The notes: generated from the sequence alone by a model not told the origin. DNA of 64,000 nt from DATNPX01 sp036702975 (GCA_036702975.1 DATNPX010000032.1:1-64000), one strand, 5' to 3'; positions 53,328 to 61,840 are shown, numbered from the stretch's first letter. Numbers and translations: made by a program.

Positions 53328-54473
53328 TTAGCTGGCAACAGTTTTGTCCCGGGTTTCTTTCTCTCTCTCTTTTTCCTTTTCTTTCTCTTTCTCTTTCTGC
53401 GGTTCTTTGTCTTTTTTATCCATGATTGGCAGGCGAACCGTGAAAGTCGAACCCTTGTTCAATTCACTCTCCAACTCGATTTCGCCTTGGTGAGCTTTGA
53501 TAATAGTCAAGGCGATAGCCAAACCCAACCCGGTGCCACCACCATAAAGTCGGCTTCGTGTACGGCTTCGTTCTACTCGATAAAAGCGGTCGAAAATTCG
53601 TTGCTGGTCAGCTGGAGCGATACCAATGCCGGTATCAATAACTCGAATAACTGCCTGGTTGTTGCTCGATCGCAATGTAACCGTGACTTTGCCACCGGCC
53701 TGCGTCGCCTTGATCGCATTGTTGATCAAATTGAGAAAGACTTGTTTAAGCTTGTCTCCATCGGCAAGTACCTGTATCGGCGTTTGACTGAGGATGAATT
53801 GCACTTCCACTTGCTCGGGAGCGATGACAGTAACGGTGTCTTCGACACTACCGAGAACATCACGCAAATCGACGGGTTCCTGCTTGTTGATGATCTGCTG
53901 TCCAGCGTCGGCACGAGCCAATTGCAAAAGATCTGATACCAAACGAATCAAGCGCCCGGATTCGTCAGAGATAGTCTGCAATGCTTCCGCCAGCAAATTG
54001 GCATCAATATTGGAACCGCGACGAAGTAGAAGTTTGGTATAGCCTTGAATAGATGTGAGCGGAGTTCTTAGTTCATGGCTGGCATCCGCCACGAACTGGC
54101 ACTGAATATTCAAAGACTCTTCGAGCCGGTTGAGGAGCTTATTGAACGAATTGCGCAAGTCGAGCGTTTCAACTGGTTCGTGCGGATCGATATCTAAGCG
54201 CCCGCGAATGTCCATCGTTGCAAGCTCAGTGGTGCCACGCAAAAGTTGATTTATCGGTTTCAGAATGAATCCGGAAAGTCCCCAATTTATGGCAATCAAC
54301 ATCGGGATGAGCGGCAAATACCAGAGCAGATCAGTCACTGCGATACCTGAGGCACCAGCAACGATCGTGTGACAAATTATGATCGGCAAAATGCCAGAAA
54401 TGGACATGACCAGAGCCATCCGCACACGCATCGATTTGCTCCAATCGGATTTACGCATAGATGGCAGACCCAT
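53328..54473 (-). CDS. membrane sensor histidine kinase
   Basis: 381 aa. Two N-terminal membrane segments (about residues 15-60) enclose only a few residues, so there is almost no periplasmic sensor. HAMP-like linker (FILKPINQLLRGTTELATM), HisKA with the phosphoacceptor His in ADASHELRTPLTSIQGYTK (about residue 130), then HATPase with N box NLINNAIKATQ, G1 VIDTGIGIAPADQQ, F box FDRFYR and G2 GGTGLGLAIA. The last 25 residues are a KEKEKEKEKEREKE run. No response regulator is adjacent, so the partner is encoded elsewhere. The kinase probably senses a membrane or cytoplasmic signal. Confidence 0.93.
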   Translation of the reverse strand: MGLPSMRKSDWSKSMRVRMALVMSISGILPIIICHTIVAGASGIAVTDLLWYLPLIPMLIAINWGLSGFILKPINQLLRGTTELATMDIRGRLDIDPHEPVETLDLRNSFNKLLNRLEESLNIQCQFVADASHELRTPLTSIQGYTKLLLRRGSNIDANLLAEALQTISDESGRLIRLVSDLLQLARADAGQQIINKQEPVDLRDVLGSVEDTVTVIAPEQVEVQFILSQTPIQVLADGDKLKQVFLNLINNAIKATQAGGKVTVTLRSSNNQAVIRVIDTGIGIAPADQQRIFDRFYRVERSRTRSRLYGGGTGLGLAIALTIIKAHQGEIELESELNKGSTFTVRLPIMDKKDKEPQKEKEKEKEKEREKETRDKTVAS

Positions 54474-54637
54474 TCAACGAGACTCTCTCGACAAACGCCA
54501 GGAAGAGCCGAAATTTAGATTTCGTCATTTTAACGTGCTTTGTACAAAACCGGCGCGCTTTGTCTTGCCTTGTATCGTAGCGAAATCAAGAGCCTCGATG
54601 GCGAGATTCTCGACTATTTTTGGGGTACCTTTGAAGA

Positions 54638-54659
54638 GCTAAACCGATATCGGTTTAGC
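54638..54659. repeat. palindromic element, copy 6
   Basis: Core AACCGATATCGGTT with GCTA and TAGC arms, a perfect 22 bp. The variable arm pair here is A with T. It lies between two minus-strand genes (histidine kinase and inositol-phosphatase family); the right flank is AAAACC. Confidence 0.92.
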
Positions 54660-54677
54660 AAAACCTCAAACCCCAAT

Positions 54678-55484
54678 TCACCTACCCAATAAGGCTTTAA
54701 GAAATTCATCATGAAGAACCTTATTCGTTATTAAACAGCTTCCGGTGTATATGGAATCGCCTCCAGCGAGGTCGGAATAGGCTCCGCCGGCCTCTGTAGT
54801 TAGAACCCGAAACGGCGCCAGATCCCAAGGTTTCACATCTACTTCCAACTGAGCTTCGGAACGTCCCTCCAAAACATTGGCAAAACTGAGATAGTCGCCG
54901 GGAGCGCGCTGGCGCCCAGTCATTTTGGCAATCTTTTCCACACCAGGCCAGAGTCCTTTGCTGATGATGCGGCTGAGCCCACCAAAATCGAATTGGGACT
55001 CACTGATATTGCTATATGTTGACACCACAAGACGCCGTCCATTCTTCCAGGCACCTTTTCCCTTTTCGGCCCAAAATGTCTCTTTGGCAGCCGGCGCATG
55101 CACAACACCAAGAACTATCTCACCGTCTTCTTCCAGAGCTAAAAGAGTAGACCATACCGTGCTACCACGAGAGTAACCATATGTGCCGTCGATTGGATCG
55201 ATCAACCATTTGCGTTTCGGACCGCTTTGAACCCCACTGTGTTCCTTGCCTTCTGACGCGCCTTCTTCTTCACCAAGAATGGCGTCATCAGGATACTTGG
55301 TATTGATCGCCTCACGAATCAACCGTTCGCATTCTGTGTCGGCAATAGTTACCGGTGTGCCGTCATATTTGATCGTGGCTCGAACGCCATCGTTGAAATG
55401 ACGCATGGTGATTTTTTCGGCGCGTTCGCAAATATCGAGTGCGAAAACAAGTTCTTGCCTGAAGGCAGAAGATAGCTCCACCAA
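54678..55484 (-). CDS. inositol-monophosphatase-family phosphatase (HisN/SuhB type)
   Basis: 268 aa. The metal-binding motifs of the family are AILGEEEG, KWLIDPIDGTYGY (DPIDGT) and VKPWDLAPF, with Asp and Glu ligands intact. The family includes inositol-1-phosphatase, histidinol-phosphatase and 3'-phosphoadenosine-5'-phosphate phosphatase; the N-terminal YDGTPVTIADTECERLIREA and the sequence around WSTLLALEEDGEIVLGVVHA are most like histidinol-phosphatase-type members, but the substrate is not settled. The start is TTG 55484 or the adjacent GTG 55481. No his genes are adjacent. Confidence 0.87.
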   Translation of the reverse strand: MVELSSAFRQELVFALDICERAEKITMRHFNDGVRATIKYDGTPVTIADTECERLIREAINTKYPDDAILGEEEGASEGKEHSGVQSGPKRKWLIDPIDGTYGYSRGSTVWSTLLALEEDGEIVLGVVHAPAAKETFWAEKGKGAWKNGRRLVVSTYSNISESQFDFGGLSRIISKGLWPGVEKIAKMTGRQRAPGDYLSFANVLEGRSEAQLEVDVKPWDLAPFRVLTTEAGGAYSDLAGGDSIYTGSCLITNKVLHDEFLKALLGR

Positions 55485-55621
55485 AATGCAACCCTCACAT
55501 GAGTGGTGACTACTAAGTGATGCGGCCTGCGTATTTTGCCACTTTCATAGTTTTGATGCCACTTTGGTGCACACTCTCACGATTGGCTCATTGAGACATG
55601 CTACGCGCAGGTACATACAAT

Positions 55622-55645
55622 GTGGCTTATATAGTGGCTTATATA
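55622..55645. repeat. direct repeat GTGGCTTATATA, two copies
   Basis: Two exact 12-bp copies in tandem. The second, with the following CCACT, could also form a small hairpin. Confidence 0.85.
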
Positions 55646-55650
55646 CCACT

Positions 55651-55695
55651 GAAAATAAAAACGAACTCCCGCGAGCATAGCTGAAGCGGGAGTTC
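55651..55695 (-). terminator. intrinsic terminator of the SLH gene
   Basis: GAACTCCCGC (55663-55672) pairs with GCGGGAGTTC (55686-55695) over 10 bp with a 13-nt loop; on the minus strand GTTTTTATTTTC follows. It lies 127 bp after the SLH gene stop and shares the GAACTCCC stem sequence with the hairpin at 43290-43327. Confidence 0.85.
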
Positions 55696-55740
55696 ACTCT
55701 TAGATCAGATCACGTAGACGCAAGCCGTGCTACCGAATTC

Positions 55741-55821
55741 CAATTCGTACTACTTGTACTTAGTTTTGTACTGCGCGTACTTTACGTACTCGTCGTACTT
55801 ACGTACTCGTACTTATTGTAC
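55741..55821 (-). repeat. GTAC-rich repeat, readable in frame after the SLH gene stop
   Basis: GTACTT, GTACTC and similar words occur nine or so times. Continuing in the reading frame of the SLH gene past its TAA and a second TAA, the minus strand reads KYDEYVKYAQYKTKYK and then a TAG stop. This is a Tyr/Lys-rich low-complexity tail that may once have been the C-terminus of the protein. Confidence 0.7.
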
Positions 55822-56385
55822 TTAGAACAAGAATTCGTAGATACCGCGAGCACCGCGGCCAACGCCGACCAAAATGTCGCGGGCATCAATGAACGTACCT
55901 TTGACCAAGCGCTCATAGAGGAAACCCTTCTGACGCTCAGCGTAGGCAAGCCTCATATCTTGCTCGATATTCTTGTCTTCGACGGCCTTCATGCGTGCTT
56001 CTAAGCTATCGACACGCGCTTTCAACTGATTGAGTTCACCTTTGAACTCATCTAGCAATGCGGCAAACTTTTCCAAATCGGCTTTGTCAGCCTTTTGGTT
56101 GAGTCGCTCAGTAATGCACTGCTCGTACTTGTAGAGTGCGGCTGCCAACTCAAAACGTGTTGCAGACTTTTGTCCACGGAACGTTCTGTCCGGATAACCA
56201 ACTAAAATGTGACACTGATTGTTTACGAGTTCCTTCAGCGCGTTGTAGGCCCATTCGTTGCCTACGACGTCTGTCAACTCACTCACGTTGGTAGCGCCTT
56301 GCGCGCTAGCAGGAGTGACGTTGATCAAGGTGCTCGCGCTTACGGCAACTAAGCCAGTAAGTAAGGCTGCAAACCCCTTTTTCAT
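55822..56385 (-). CDS. SLH-domain/coiled-coil envelope protein
   Basis: 187 aa from ATG 56385, with AAGGGAG about 10 nt upstream; the frame runs back to 56433. A signal peptide (KKGFAALLTGLVAVSASTLI) is followed by a single S-layer homology domain (about residues 35-95: ELTDVVGNEWAYNALKELVN, NQCHILVGYPDRTFRGQKSA, TRFELAAALYKYEQCI) and a coiled coil (about 96-145: LKARVDSLEARMKAVEDKN). Cyanobacterial outer-membrane porins begin this way and use the SLH domain to bind pyruvylated peptidoglycan polysaccharide. Here the beta-barrel is absent and the protein ends with a basic segment (RGARGIYEFLF). It may tether the outer membrane or be a short relative. Confidence 0.82.
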   Translation of the reverse strand: MKKGFAALLTGLVAVSASTLINVTPASAQGATNVSELTDVVGNEWAYNALKELVNNQCHILVGYPDRTFRGQKSATRFELAAALYKYEQCITERLNQKADKADLEKFAALLDEFKGELNQLKARVDSLEARMKAVEDKNIEQDMRLAYAERQKGFLYERLVKGTFIDARDILVGVGRGARGIYEFLF

Positions 56386-57162
56386 ATGGTAAATACTCCC
56401 TTGCAATGACCTGCATCTAACGGTCGCCATCATAGCCTAATTGTTCCAGCACGTAGGGGTAATGAAACGCCAAAATTCGCGCATAGCTGTAAAAATTGTG
56501 TGAAAAGCGCATCCAGTGCTGCATCTTGGATTATTAAATAACGTTAATATTTTACAATCACATCGCCCAAAATATATGCAGTCGAAATCTCCGAAAGCCT
56601 CATGGCACGGCGATTCATGGCAACCCCTCGTCAAGGGATTCAAACAGCTAGAAAGCCGCAAAGATTATCGGACGGCAATCACACTTGACTTCACCGGTGG
56701 TGACACAAGATTCTGTGCAACCACGCTAAATTTTGAACATTTCGACGCTATACCGAATATGGTGTGATGTCATATTCAATACCACTATTGAAATTCTTAC
56801 AAAGCAACCGCCCTACCCGATCCGACTAAATCGAAATCAGTTCTCGAACTCAGTTCGTTTGTTTGTTTATTGATTGACTACTTACTTGATCGATCACTTA
56901 GATGTCGGCCCAATTGATTGCCAATTAGCAATTACTGAAACGTCAAATCAGTCAAATCAAGTCACTAGTCAAGTCAAATAATCAATTGGGATCTGAGATC
57001 AATTGAAAAGAACGAAAAATCGAGTTGCGAACAGTTGTTTTGCACAATTTTGTCCTGCAGCTTGTTTGGAAGAAAAAGATACAATTATTTCCAAGGCTGT
57101 CAGGATATTTTTTGGTCAGTTCAGTCCAACTGGTTCTGACGGAAAGCAAAGAGGAAAGTTTC
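56386..57162. other. long intergenic region upstream of gatD
   Basis: About 780 bp between the SLH gene and gatD, AT-rich. It contains repeated GTCAAATCA-like words (56941-56980), a hairpin at 56982-57006 (TCAATT/AATTGA enclosing GATCT-G-AGATC) and a few short frames, one of 83 codons (56516-56767), none with a family match or ribosome-binding site. Promoters for gatD and the SLH gene must lie here but none could be fixed. Confidence 0.45.
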
Positions 57163-57879
57163 ATGGAACTGCGAATCGGACATTTGTATGCTCACTTCCT
57201 CAACATATACGGCGACAGGGGAAATATCGTCACCCTCACAAAGCGTGCCGAATGGCGAGGAATTCAACCGATAGTCAAATCGATCGGATTAGGAGAAGAG
57301 ATCGATACCGACTATTTCGATTTGTTTTTCATAGGCGGCGGTCAGGACAAACAGCAAACTGTAATCGCTCAAGACCTTATCAAACGCAAAAAGGCAATTC
57401 AGACAGCTGTCGACCAGAAAGCTGTTATTTTGGCGATATGTGGTGGTTATCAATTGCTCGGACACTACTACAAACCTCACCAAGGCGAAGAACTCAAAGG
57501 CATTTCCGTACTAGACGCCCACACAGTGGCTGGTAACCGCCGCATGATTGGCAACGTCCTCATCAAGAGAGAGGATGGAGTTGCGTTGGTCGGATTTGAA
57601 AATCACAGCGGAAAAACTTACCTAGGAAAAGACGTTCAAGGACTTGGAAAGGTGGTCGTCGGCAATGGCAACAACGGAGAGGATGGCTTCGAAGGTGCCG
57701 CCCAGGGTTCAGTCTATGGGACATATCTGCATGGCTCTTTGCTGCCGAAGAATCCACACTTTGCAGACACACTAATTACTCAGGCCTTAGGTAGACGCTA
57801 TGGTAAGGTAACCTTGACGCCGCTAGACGATGCAATTGAACTTGCGGCACACAAACGAGCACATAGTTTGCCCGCCTAG
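57163..57879 (+). CDS. gatD: GatD-type lipid II isoglutaminyl synthase glutaminase subunit
   Basis: 238 aa from ATG 57163, with AGAGGA 7 nt upstream; the open frame begins at 57025 but without a family match. GatD supplies ammonia to MurT for amidating D-Glu of lipid II. The class I amidotransferase triad is visible: Cys93 in AVILAICGGYQLLG, His190 in VYGTYLHGSLLPKNP, and the N-terminal LYAHFLNIYGDRGNIVTLTK typical of CobQ/GatD-like proteins. MurT is normally adjacent but is not in the window; the upstream gene is the SLH protein and the downstream is a GT2. It is therefore unlinked here or the protein acts with another ligase. Confidence 0.85.
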   Translation: MELRIGHLYAHFLNIYGDRGNIVTLTKRAEWRGIQPIVKSIGLGEEIDTDYFDLFFIGGGQDKQQTVIAQDLIKRKKAIQTAVDQKAVILAICGGYQLLGHYYKPHQGEELKGISVLDAHTVAGNRRMIGNVLIKREDGVALVGFENHSGKTYLGKDVQGLGKVVVGNGNNGEDGFEGAAQGSVYGTYLHGSLLPKNPHFADTLITQALGRRYGKVTLTPLDDAIELAAHKRAHSLPA

Positions 57880-57888
57880 GCTGAGAAA

Positions 57889-58590
57889 GTGAAAAAACTG
57901 TCAATCTTGATTCCGGTCTACAACGAGAAGGCAACTATCGTTGAGGTTCTAGAAGCTGTAAAAAATGCTCCATGCGACCCGCTTGTCAAGGAACTCATTG
58001 TAGTAGACGACGGCTCAACCGACGGCACTCGCGAAATTCTGAAAGAGATCGATGGCACCAAATACGACGCTAAGATTTTCTTCCACGAGTTCAATCAGGG
58101 AAAAGGCGCGGCACTGCGCACAGCTCAGGGTCAGGCAACTGGCGACATCATTCTGATTCAAGACGCGGACCTGGAGTATGACCCCCAACAGTACCCGGCT
58201 CTGCTGAAACCGATTCTCGAGGGACGCGCTGACGTGGTTTACGGCTCACGTTTATCCGGGGGGTCAGTTACACGTTCGTTCAAATTAATGCATTTGCTTG
58301 GCAACAAATTTTTGAGCCTGCTAACCAATATCCTTTACAACAGCACGCTGACAGACATGGAGACTTGCTACAAAGTCTTCAAGGCCGACATCTTCAAAAA
58401 GGTCTCGATCAAGTCAAACAGATTCGATTTCGAACCTGAGATAACCGCAAAAGTTTTGAAACAACGAGTTCGCTTATACGAGATGCCGATCGCCTATTAC
58501 GGTCGCGACTACGCTGAAGGCAAGAAAATCACATGGCGTGACGGCTTTGCCGCACTCTGGGCTCTGGCCCGATTTAGGTTCATGGATTGA
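57889..58590 (+). CDS. family 2 glycosyltransferase (DPM1-like)
   Basis: 233 aa. GT-A fold of the polyprenyl-phosphate mannosyl/glucosyl transferase type: KLSILIPVYNEKATIVEVLE, KELIVVDDGSTDGTREIL, the DxD motif in ILIQDADLEYDPQQYPALL, DVVYGSRLSGG, TDMETCYKVFKADIFKKV. No membrane segments follow the catalytic domain, unlike DPM1 relatives with tails. GTG 57889 lies 9 bp after gatD, so the two are probably co-transcribed. Acceptor and sugar are unknown. Confidence 0.9.
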   Translation: MKKLSILIPVYNEKATIVEVLEAVKNAPCDPLVKELIVVDDGSTDGTREILKEIDGTKYDAKIFFHEFNQGKGAALRTAQGQATGDIILIQDADLEYDPQQYPALLKPILEGRADVVYGSRLSGGSVTRSFKLMHLLGNKFLSLLTNILYNSTLTDMETCYKVFKADIFKKVSIKSNRFDFEPEITAKVLKQRVRLYEMPIAYYGRDYAEGKKITWRDGFAALWALARFRFMD

Positions 58591-58602
58591 GCCAGAAGGA
58601 CC

Positions 58603-58637
58603 GGTTCTCGGTTCTCGGTTCTCAGTTCTCAGTTCTC
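58603..58637. repeat. heptanucleotide tandem repeat (RGTTCTC) x5
   Basis: GGTTCTC is repeated three times and AGTTCTC twice between convergent genes. It covers the end of the DUF6891 gene on the minus strand, so the last codons and stop are part of the repeat. Confidence 0.93.
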
Positions 58638-59273
58638 GTCTAAGTCCAGCCGGCGTTTTTTCCAGTCGATCTCAGCGAGCTGAATGCGATCGTACAGTTC
58701 GCCACTCCATTCGGCATGCAAACCGGCATCACACAGTGCTTTAACCACAGCGGCACCAACTTTGAGCGCAGTCTCCTTATCACCGTTGAACGCTCCAAAG
58801 GAGAAGGCGATTTCACCAAACTCAACCGCATTTTCAGTGTCTTGGGCTGTGAAAAACACAAACCCTTCAGGTTCTGCATCTTCTGTCTTGACCAACTTGC
58901 GAATTTCATCGCGTCCACTTTTCTCGTTCACAGCGACATTCTGTCGCGCAAAAATTCCTTGTTTCCCGAGAACAGAAAAGGCATCGTCAATTTTGTCGCA
59001 ATCGGTTTTTCCTACCCAGCTATTCTGAATATATAGGTGCTGCCTTATCTGTTGCTTCGTCAGTTTTTGCACCTCAGTAAGGAGCTCCTGATCGTCAGGC
59101 TCTGCGTCTAGTGCTTTCAGCACCAGTTCAACAACAAGCTCTTCGGAAGGGAATCCTTCAGCAACAATCTTCTCAACCGTACCCTTAATGATGCCCTGAC
59201 GTTGAACACGCCCGACCGTCGAACGGACCATTCCCCCGAAATAATCTTGCATTCCCCACTCCACTAGACGCAC
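58629..59273 (-). CDS. DUF6891-domain protein
   Basis: 214 aa. The C-terminal two thirds follow the DUF6891 pattern: CDKIDDAFSVLGKQGIFARQ, EGFVFFTAQDTENAVEFGEI, AFSFGAFNGDKETALKVGAA, VVKALCDAGLHAEWSGELYD, RIQLAEIDWKKRR. The N-terminal third is helical. No signal peptide or membrane segment is present. The family has no known function. The start of the frame at 59273 carries no obvious ribosome-binding site, and a slightly later Met (MQDYFGG) is possible. It converges with the GT2 gene. Confidence 0.8.
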   Translation of the reverse strand: MRLVEWGMQDYFGGMVRSTVGRVQRQGIIKGTVEKIVAEGFPSEELVVELVLKALDAEPDDQELLTEVQKLTKQQIRQHLYIQNSWVGKTDCDKIDDAFSVLGKQGIFARQNVAVNEKSGRDEIRKLVKTEDAEPEGFVFFTAQDTENAVEFGEIAFSFGAFNGDKETALKVGAAVVKALCDAGLHAEWSGELYDRIQLAEIDWKKRRLDLDEN

Positions 59274-59348
59274 TCATTCTTCCACCTTCCACAAAAACGC
59301 AGAACTCACTCAGCAGCGAGCATTAAACGAAGCGGGCTAGCGCAACAT

Positions 59349-59381
<33 letters not shown>

Positions 59382-59442
59382 GCCGCCGCAGATGAGGTAG
59401 GCTTTCGCAAACGCTTCAATTCGTTTGCCGCCAATGACTTTG

Positions 59443-59509
59443 TGGCAATTTGATATATAGGTCAAGAAAAAGCGATTTGCTTGCGCTAGCTTGGCAACTT
59501 GACTTATAG
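59443..59509 (+). promoter_or_regulatory. duplicated 18-bp element with -10-like TATAG, upstream of 59607
   Basis: TGGCAATTTGATATATAG (59443-59460) and TGGCAACTTGACTTATAG (59492-59509) agree in 15 of 18 positions, 49 bp apart, both ending in a -10-like TATAG, about 100-150 bp before the secreted-protein gene. They could be tandem promoters or two binding sites of one regulator. Confidence 0.5.
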
Positions 59510-59606
59510 TCTTAGTAGTGGGTTCTCCAGCGTTTTCACTCTGATTTCACCCTAAATTTCATACTCTCTTTGTATTACCAAAAGCTCTAAGCAGGACCGT
59601 AGTTAT

Positions 59607-60251
59607 ATGTACGCTCTCAAAACCATTACGACATCGGAATTGAAAATGACTGTCCGGTTCCGGCCCGCAGCGCTTTGGGCAGTTGTGGCAATCGGATTGT
59701 CGTTGGCAAGCTCACTCCCAGGCTCAGCACAAGGGTCGTACAGTTACAGCTACGGAGATTCGCGCATCGTCAATTCAAATCAGAGCGGGCTGGTACACCC
59801 ATCCGGAAGTTACATCGGTCCAGGAACCATGAGCCAATCGGCAAGAGGCTACTACGGAACTGGTATACAAACCAATCCAGGTCTGCCTCGCGTCAATATG
59901 GGAGCGAACGTCGCAACCCCCGGTGACAATATGTACGGAAATAATCCGACTAGAGTGGCTGCGCCTGCAGCCCCCATGCAGGGAGGTTCTAATCCGGGAT
60001 TACCAGCGACTCGTCTGGGCGCAAACGTGGGAACAGCCGGAGACTCGATGCGCAGCGACTTGAATGGTCCCAATCAAGTGAAAAAGGAAGTTTTTCGTAC
60101 TCGCTACAATACGCCAATGATCATGCAGTCGCCTCAGCAGATGCAACAAATCCAGCAGGCAGAAGGTTCGGACCTTCCGCCAGTACGCATGGGTCCGGGC
60201 GGCGTCGCAAGCTACGACGACGTGCAAATGAAGCAAGGCATTCACTTTTAG
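59607..60251 (+). CDS. small secreted protein with internal NPGLP repeats
   Basis: 214 aa. A signal peptide (about residues 20-42, ALWAVVAIGLSLASSLPGSA) is followed by a Ser/Tyr/Gly-rich region and two copies of an approximately 20-residue repeat: NPGLPRVNMGANVATPGDNM and NPGLPATRLGANVGTAGDSM, plus a partial third ending near DLPPVRMGPGG. Pro/Met/Gly/Asn-rich composition suggests an unfolded, surface-exposed or matrix protein. The start ATG 59607 has a weak AGGA upstream; ATG at codon 14 is an alternative. I do not recognise the family. Confidence 0.65.
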   Translation: MYALKTITTSELKMTVRFRPAALWAVVAIGLSLASSLPGSAQGSYSYSYGDSRIVNSNQSGLVHPSGSYIGPGTMSQSARGYYGTGIQTNPGLPRVNMGANVATPGDNMYGNNPTRVAAPAAPMQGGSNPGLPATRLGANVGTAGDSMRSDLNGPNQVKKEVFRTRYNTPMIMQSPQQMQQIQQAEGSDLPPVRMGPGGVASYDDVQMKQGIHF

Positions 60252-60649
60252 TGCTTCTGTGAACGCTCAAATATGAAACATTTGGCGACGTCGTGAGACG
60301 TCCCAAGACTCTTTTCAACGCGATTCGGAGGAAGACTCAAAGGATCACTGTTGTCCGATATGAGGGCGGCTGGAATGCCAACCTGGCAAGCGATTCGCGT
60401 GCCGCGGAATCGCTAAACCGATATCGGTTTAGCAAAAAATTTCGGCAAAGCAAAAATCGGCAGGCCCATCTTGGAAACCCGCATTTCTCAGCCACTATAT
60501 GTGGTGATTGCGCACCTGTCCTAACGGCACCATCGTCAGCCACAAAATCTTTCCAGATTATGAGCTTTTCAAAGTTGCAGGCAATTAGCCAGAGCCGTAA
60601 GATATCCAAAGCATATTCACATCAAGGGTCGTTTACAGGCTGGTTTTCA
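60252..60649. other. intergenic region with palindrome, upstream of the dehydrogenase
   Basis: The reading frame of the next gene is open here from 60293, but the region holds palindrome copy 7, has no family match and is probably untranslated. No terminator for the secreted-protein gene was identified. Confidence 0.5.
60412..60433. repeat. palindromic element, copy 7
   Basis: Identical in its 22 bp to copy 6 (GCTA/TAGC arms, core AACCGATATCGGTT), perfect symmetry. It lies between two plus-strand genes, with A-rich AAAAAATTT on its right. Confidence 0.92.
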
Positions 60650-61840
60650 ATGAGCGCACAAAAAAAAATTGTTGTCATCGGCGGTGCCGGTGCTATGGGT
60701 CAAGTGATTGTTCGAGATCTACTCGAAAACTCAAACGTTGATAGCATTGAGATCGCCGACTTCGATAAGCGGCGCGCAGAAGAGATGGCCGCCGGATTAA
60801 AAAGCTCCAAAATCACAGGCTCTTTTACCGATATTCGAGACCAAGCAGTCCTTGCCAAGACACTAGATAGAGCGACAGTCGTCGTTAATTCAACGCCTTA
60901 TTACAACAACGTCGATGTCATGAAAGCCGCGCTAAAAGCCAATTGCCATTATATGGATTTGGGCGGACTCTTTCATGTTTCACGCAAGCAACTCGAGTTG
61001 CACAATGAGTTTGCAAAGGCTGGACTCATAGCAATTTTAGGTATGGGAGCAGCTCCCGGCTTGACCAACGTCATGGCTGCCAGCGCTGCGCTCGAGCTTG
61101 ATGCAATCGAATCGATTGACGTCATCGTTGGTTGCGCTGATTTTGCAGTCACCGATCACCCATTCCTGCCACCATATGCAATTGAAACCTTGCTCGACGA
61201 ATACTGCAAGGAACCAATGGTCTTCGAGAACAATCAGTACATCGCAAAACCGCCGATGTCTGGAGAAATAGAGGTGAACCTTCCAGCTCCAGTCGGAAAA
61301 GTACACGCGATTTATACACTGCATTCGGAAGTACTAACTCTGCCCATAACTTACGAATCCAAAATGATCAAGCGCACTACATTCAGATTAGGACTACCGC
61401 TTGATTTTCACAACAAACTGAAATTCCTCAGCCAGCTGGGATTCGCAAATGCGGAAGAAGTCAAATACTCAGGCGGTTCATTCGTGCCCCGCAAGATTCT
61501 AGCCGAGATGATCAAACGAATTCCTTCTGAGGCGGTCGATCCCGATGATGCTGAAGTGATAAGAGTAGATGTCACAGGCTCATCTCAAGGCAAGCACAAG
61601 TTGATCAGACATGAGTCGCTTATCTACACCGACAAAATACGAAAAATATCTTGCGGGGCTCTCGACACCGGAGTGCCACCATCTGTGGTTACAGACATGA
61701 TCGTCAACGGTGAGATCAAAGGTCAGGGGGTGCTTGCACCAGAAACCTGTGTACCGCCTAAGCTTCTCTTCGAACGCCTAGCCAAGCGCAATATCGTCGT
61801 GACAAAGGAAGAAATGGTCACAGAATCAGTATTTTCCTGA
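60650..61840 (+). CDS. saccharopine dehydrogenase family protein
   Basis: 396 aa from ATG 60650, where the family sequence begins (KKIVVIGGAGAMGQVIVRDL, a Rossmann GxGxMG nucleotide site). The open frame extends to 60293, but that part contains palindrome copy 7 and no family match. Further family blocks are DRATVVVNSTPYYNNVDVMK, GCHYMDLGGLF-like, LIAILGMGAAPGLTNVMAAS and GMGAAPG. The family includes saccharopine reductase and related NAD(P) dehydrogenases; lysine-type or carboxynorspermidine-type substrates are possible. The C-terminal part ends VTKEEMVTESVFS. Confidence 0.85.
   Translation: MSAQKKIVVIGGAGAMGQVIVRDLLENSNVDSIEIADFDKRRAEEMAAGLKSSKITGSFTDIRDQAVLAKTLDRATVVVNSTPYYNNVDVMKAALKANCHYMDLGGLFHVSRKQLELHNEFAKAGLIAILGMGAAPGLTNVMAASAALELDAIESIDVIVGCADFAVTDHPFLPPYAIETLLDEYCKEPMVFENNQYIAKPPMSGEIEVNLPAPVGKVHAIYTLHSEVLTLPITYESKMIKRTTFRLGLPLDFHNKLKFLSQLGFANAEEVKYSGGSFVPRKILAEMIKRIPSEAVDPDDAEVIRVDVTGSSQGKHKLIRHESLIYTDKIRKISCGALDTGVPPSVVTDMIVNGEIKGQGVLAPETCVPPKLLFERLAKRNIVVTKEEMVTESVFS

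Larger units (their letters stand above)
55485..55821. other. intergenic region after the SLH gene
   Basis: It contains, from right to left, a GTAC-rich tail (55741-55821), the terminator at 55651-55695 and a direct repeat GTGGCTTATATA x2 (55622-55645). No further gene was seen. Confidence 0.55.

Noticed and set aside
60293..60649. N-terminal extension of 119 codons for the saccharopine-dehydrogenase-family protein
   Set aside because: The Rossmann domain begins directly after ATG 60650, and the extension contains palindrome copy 7, which is otherwise always outside genes.
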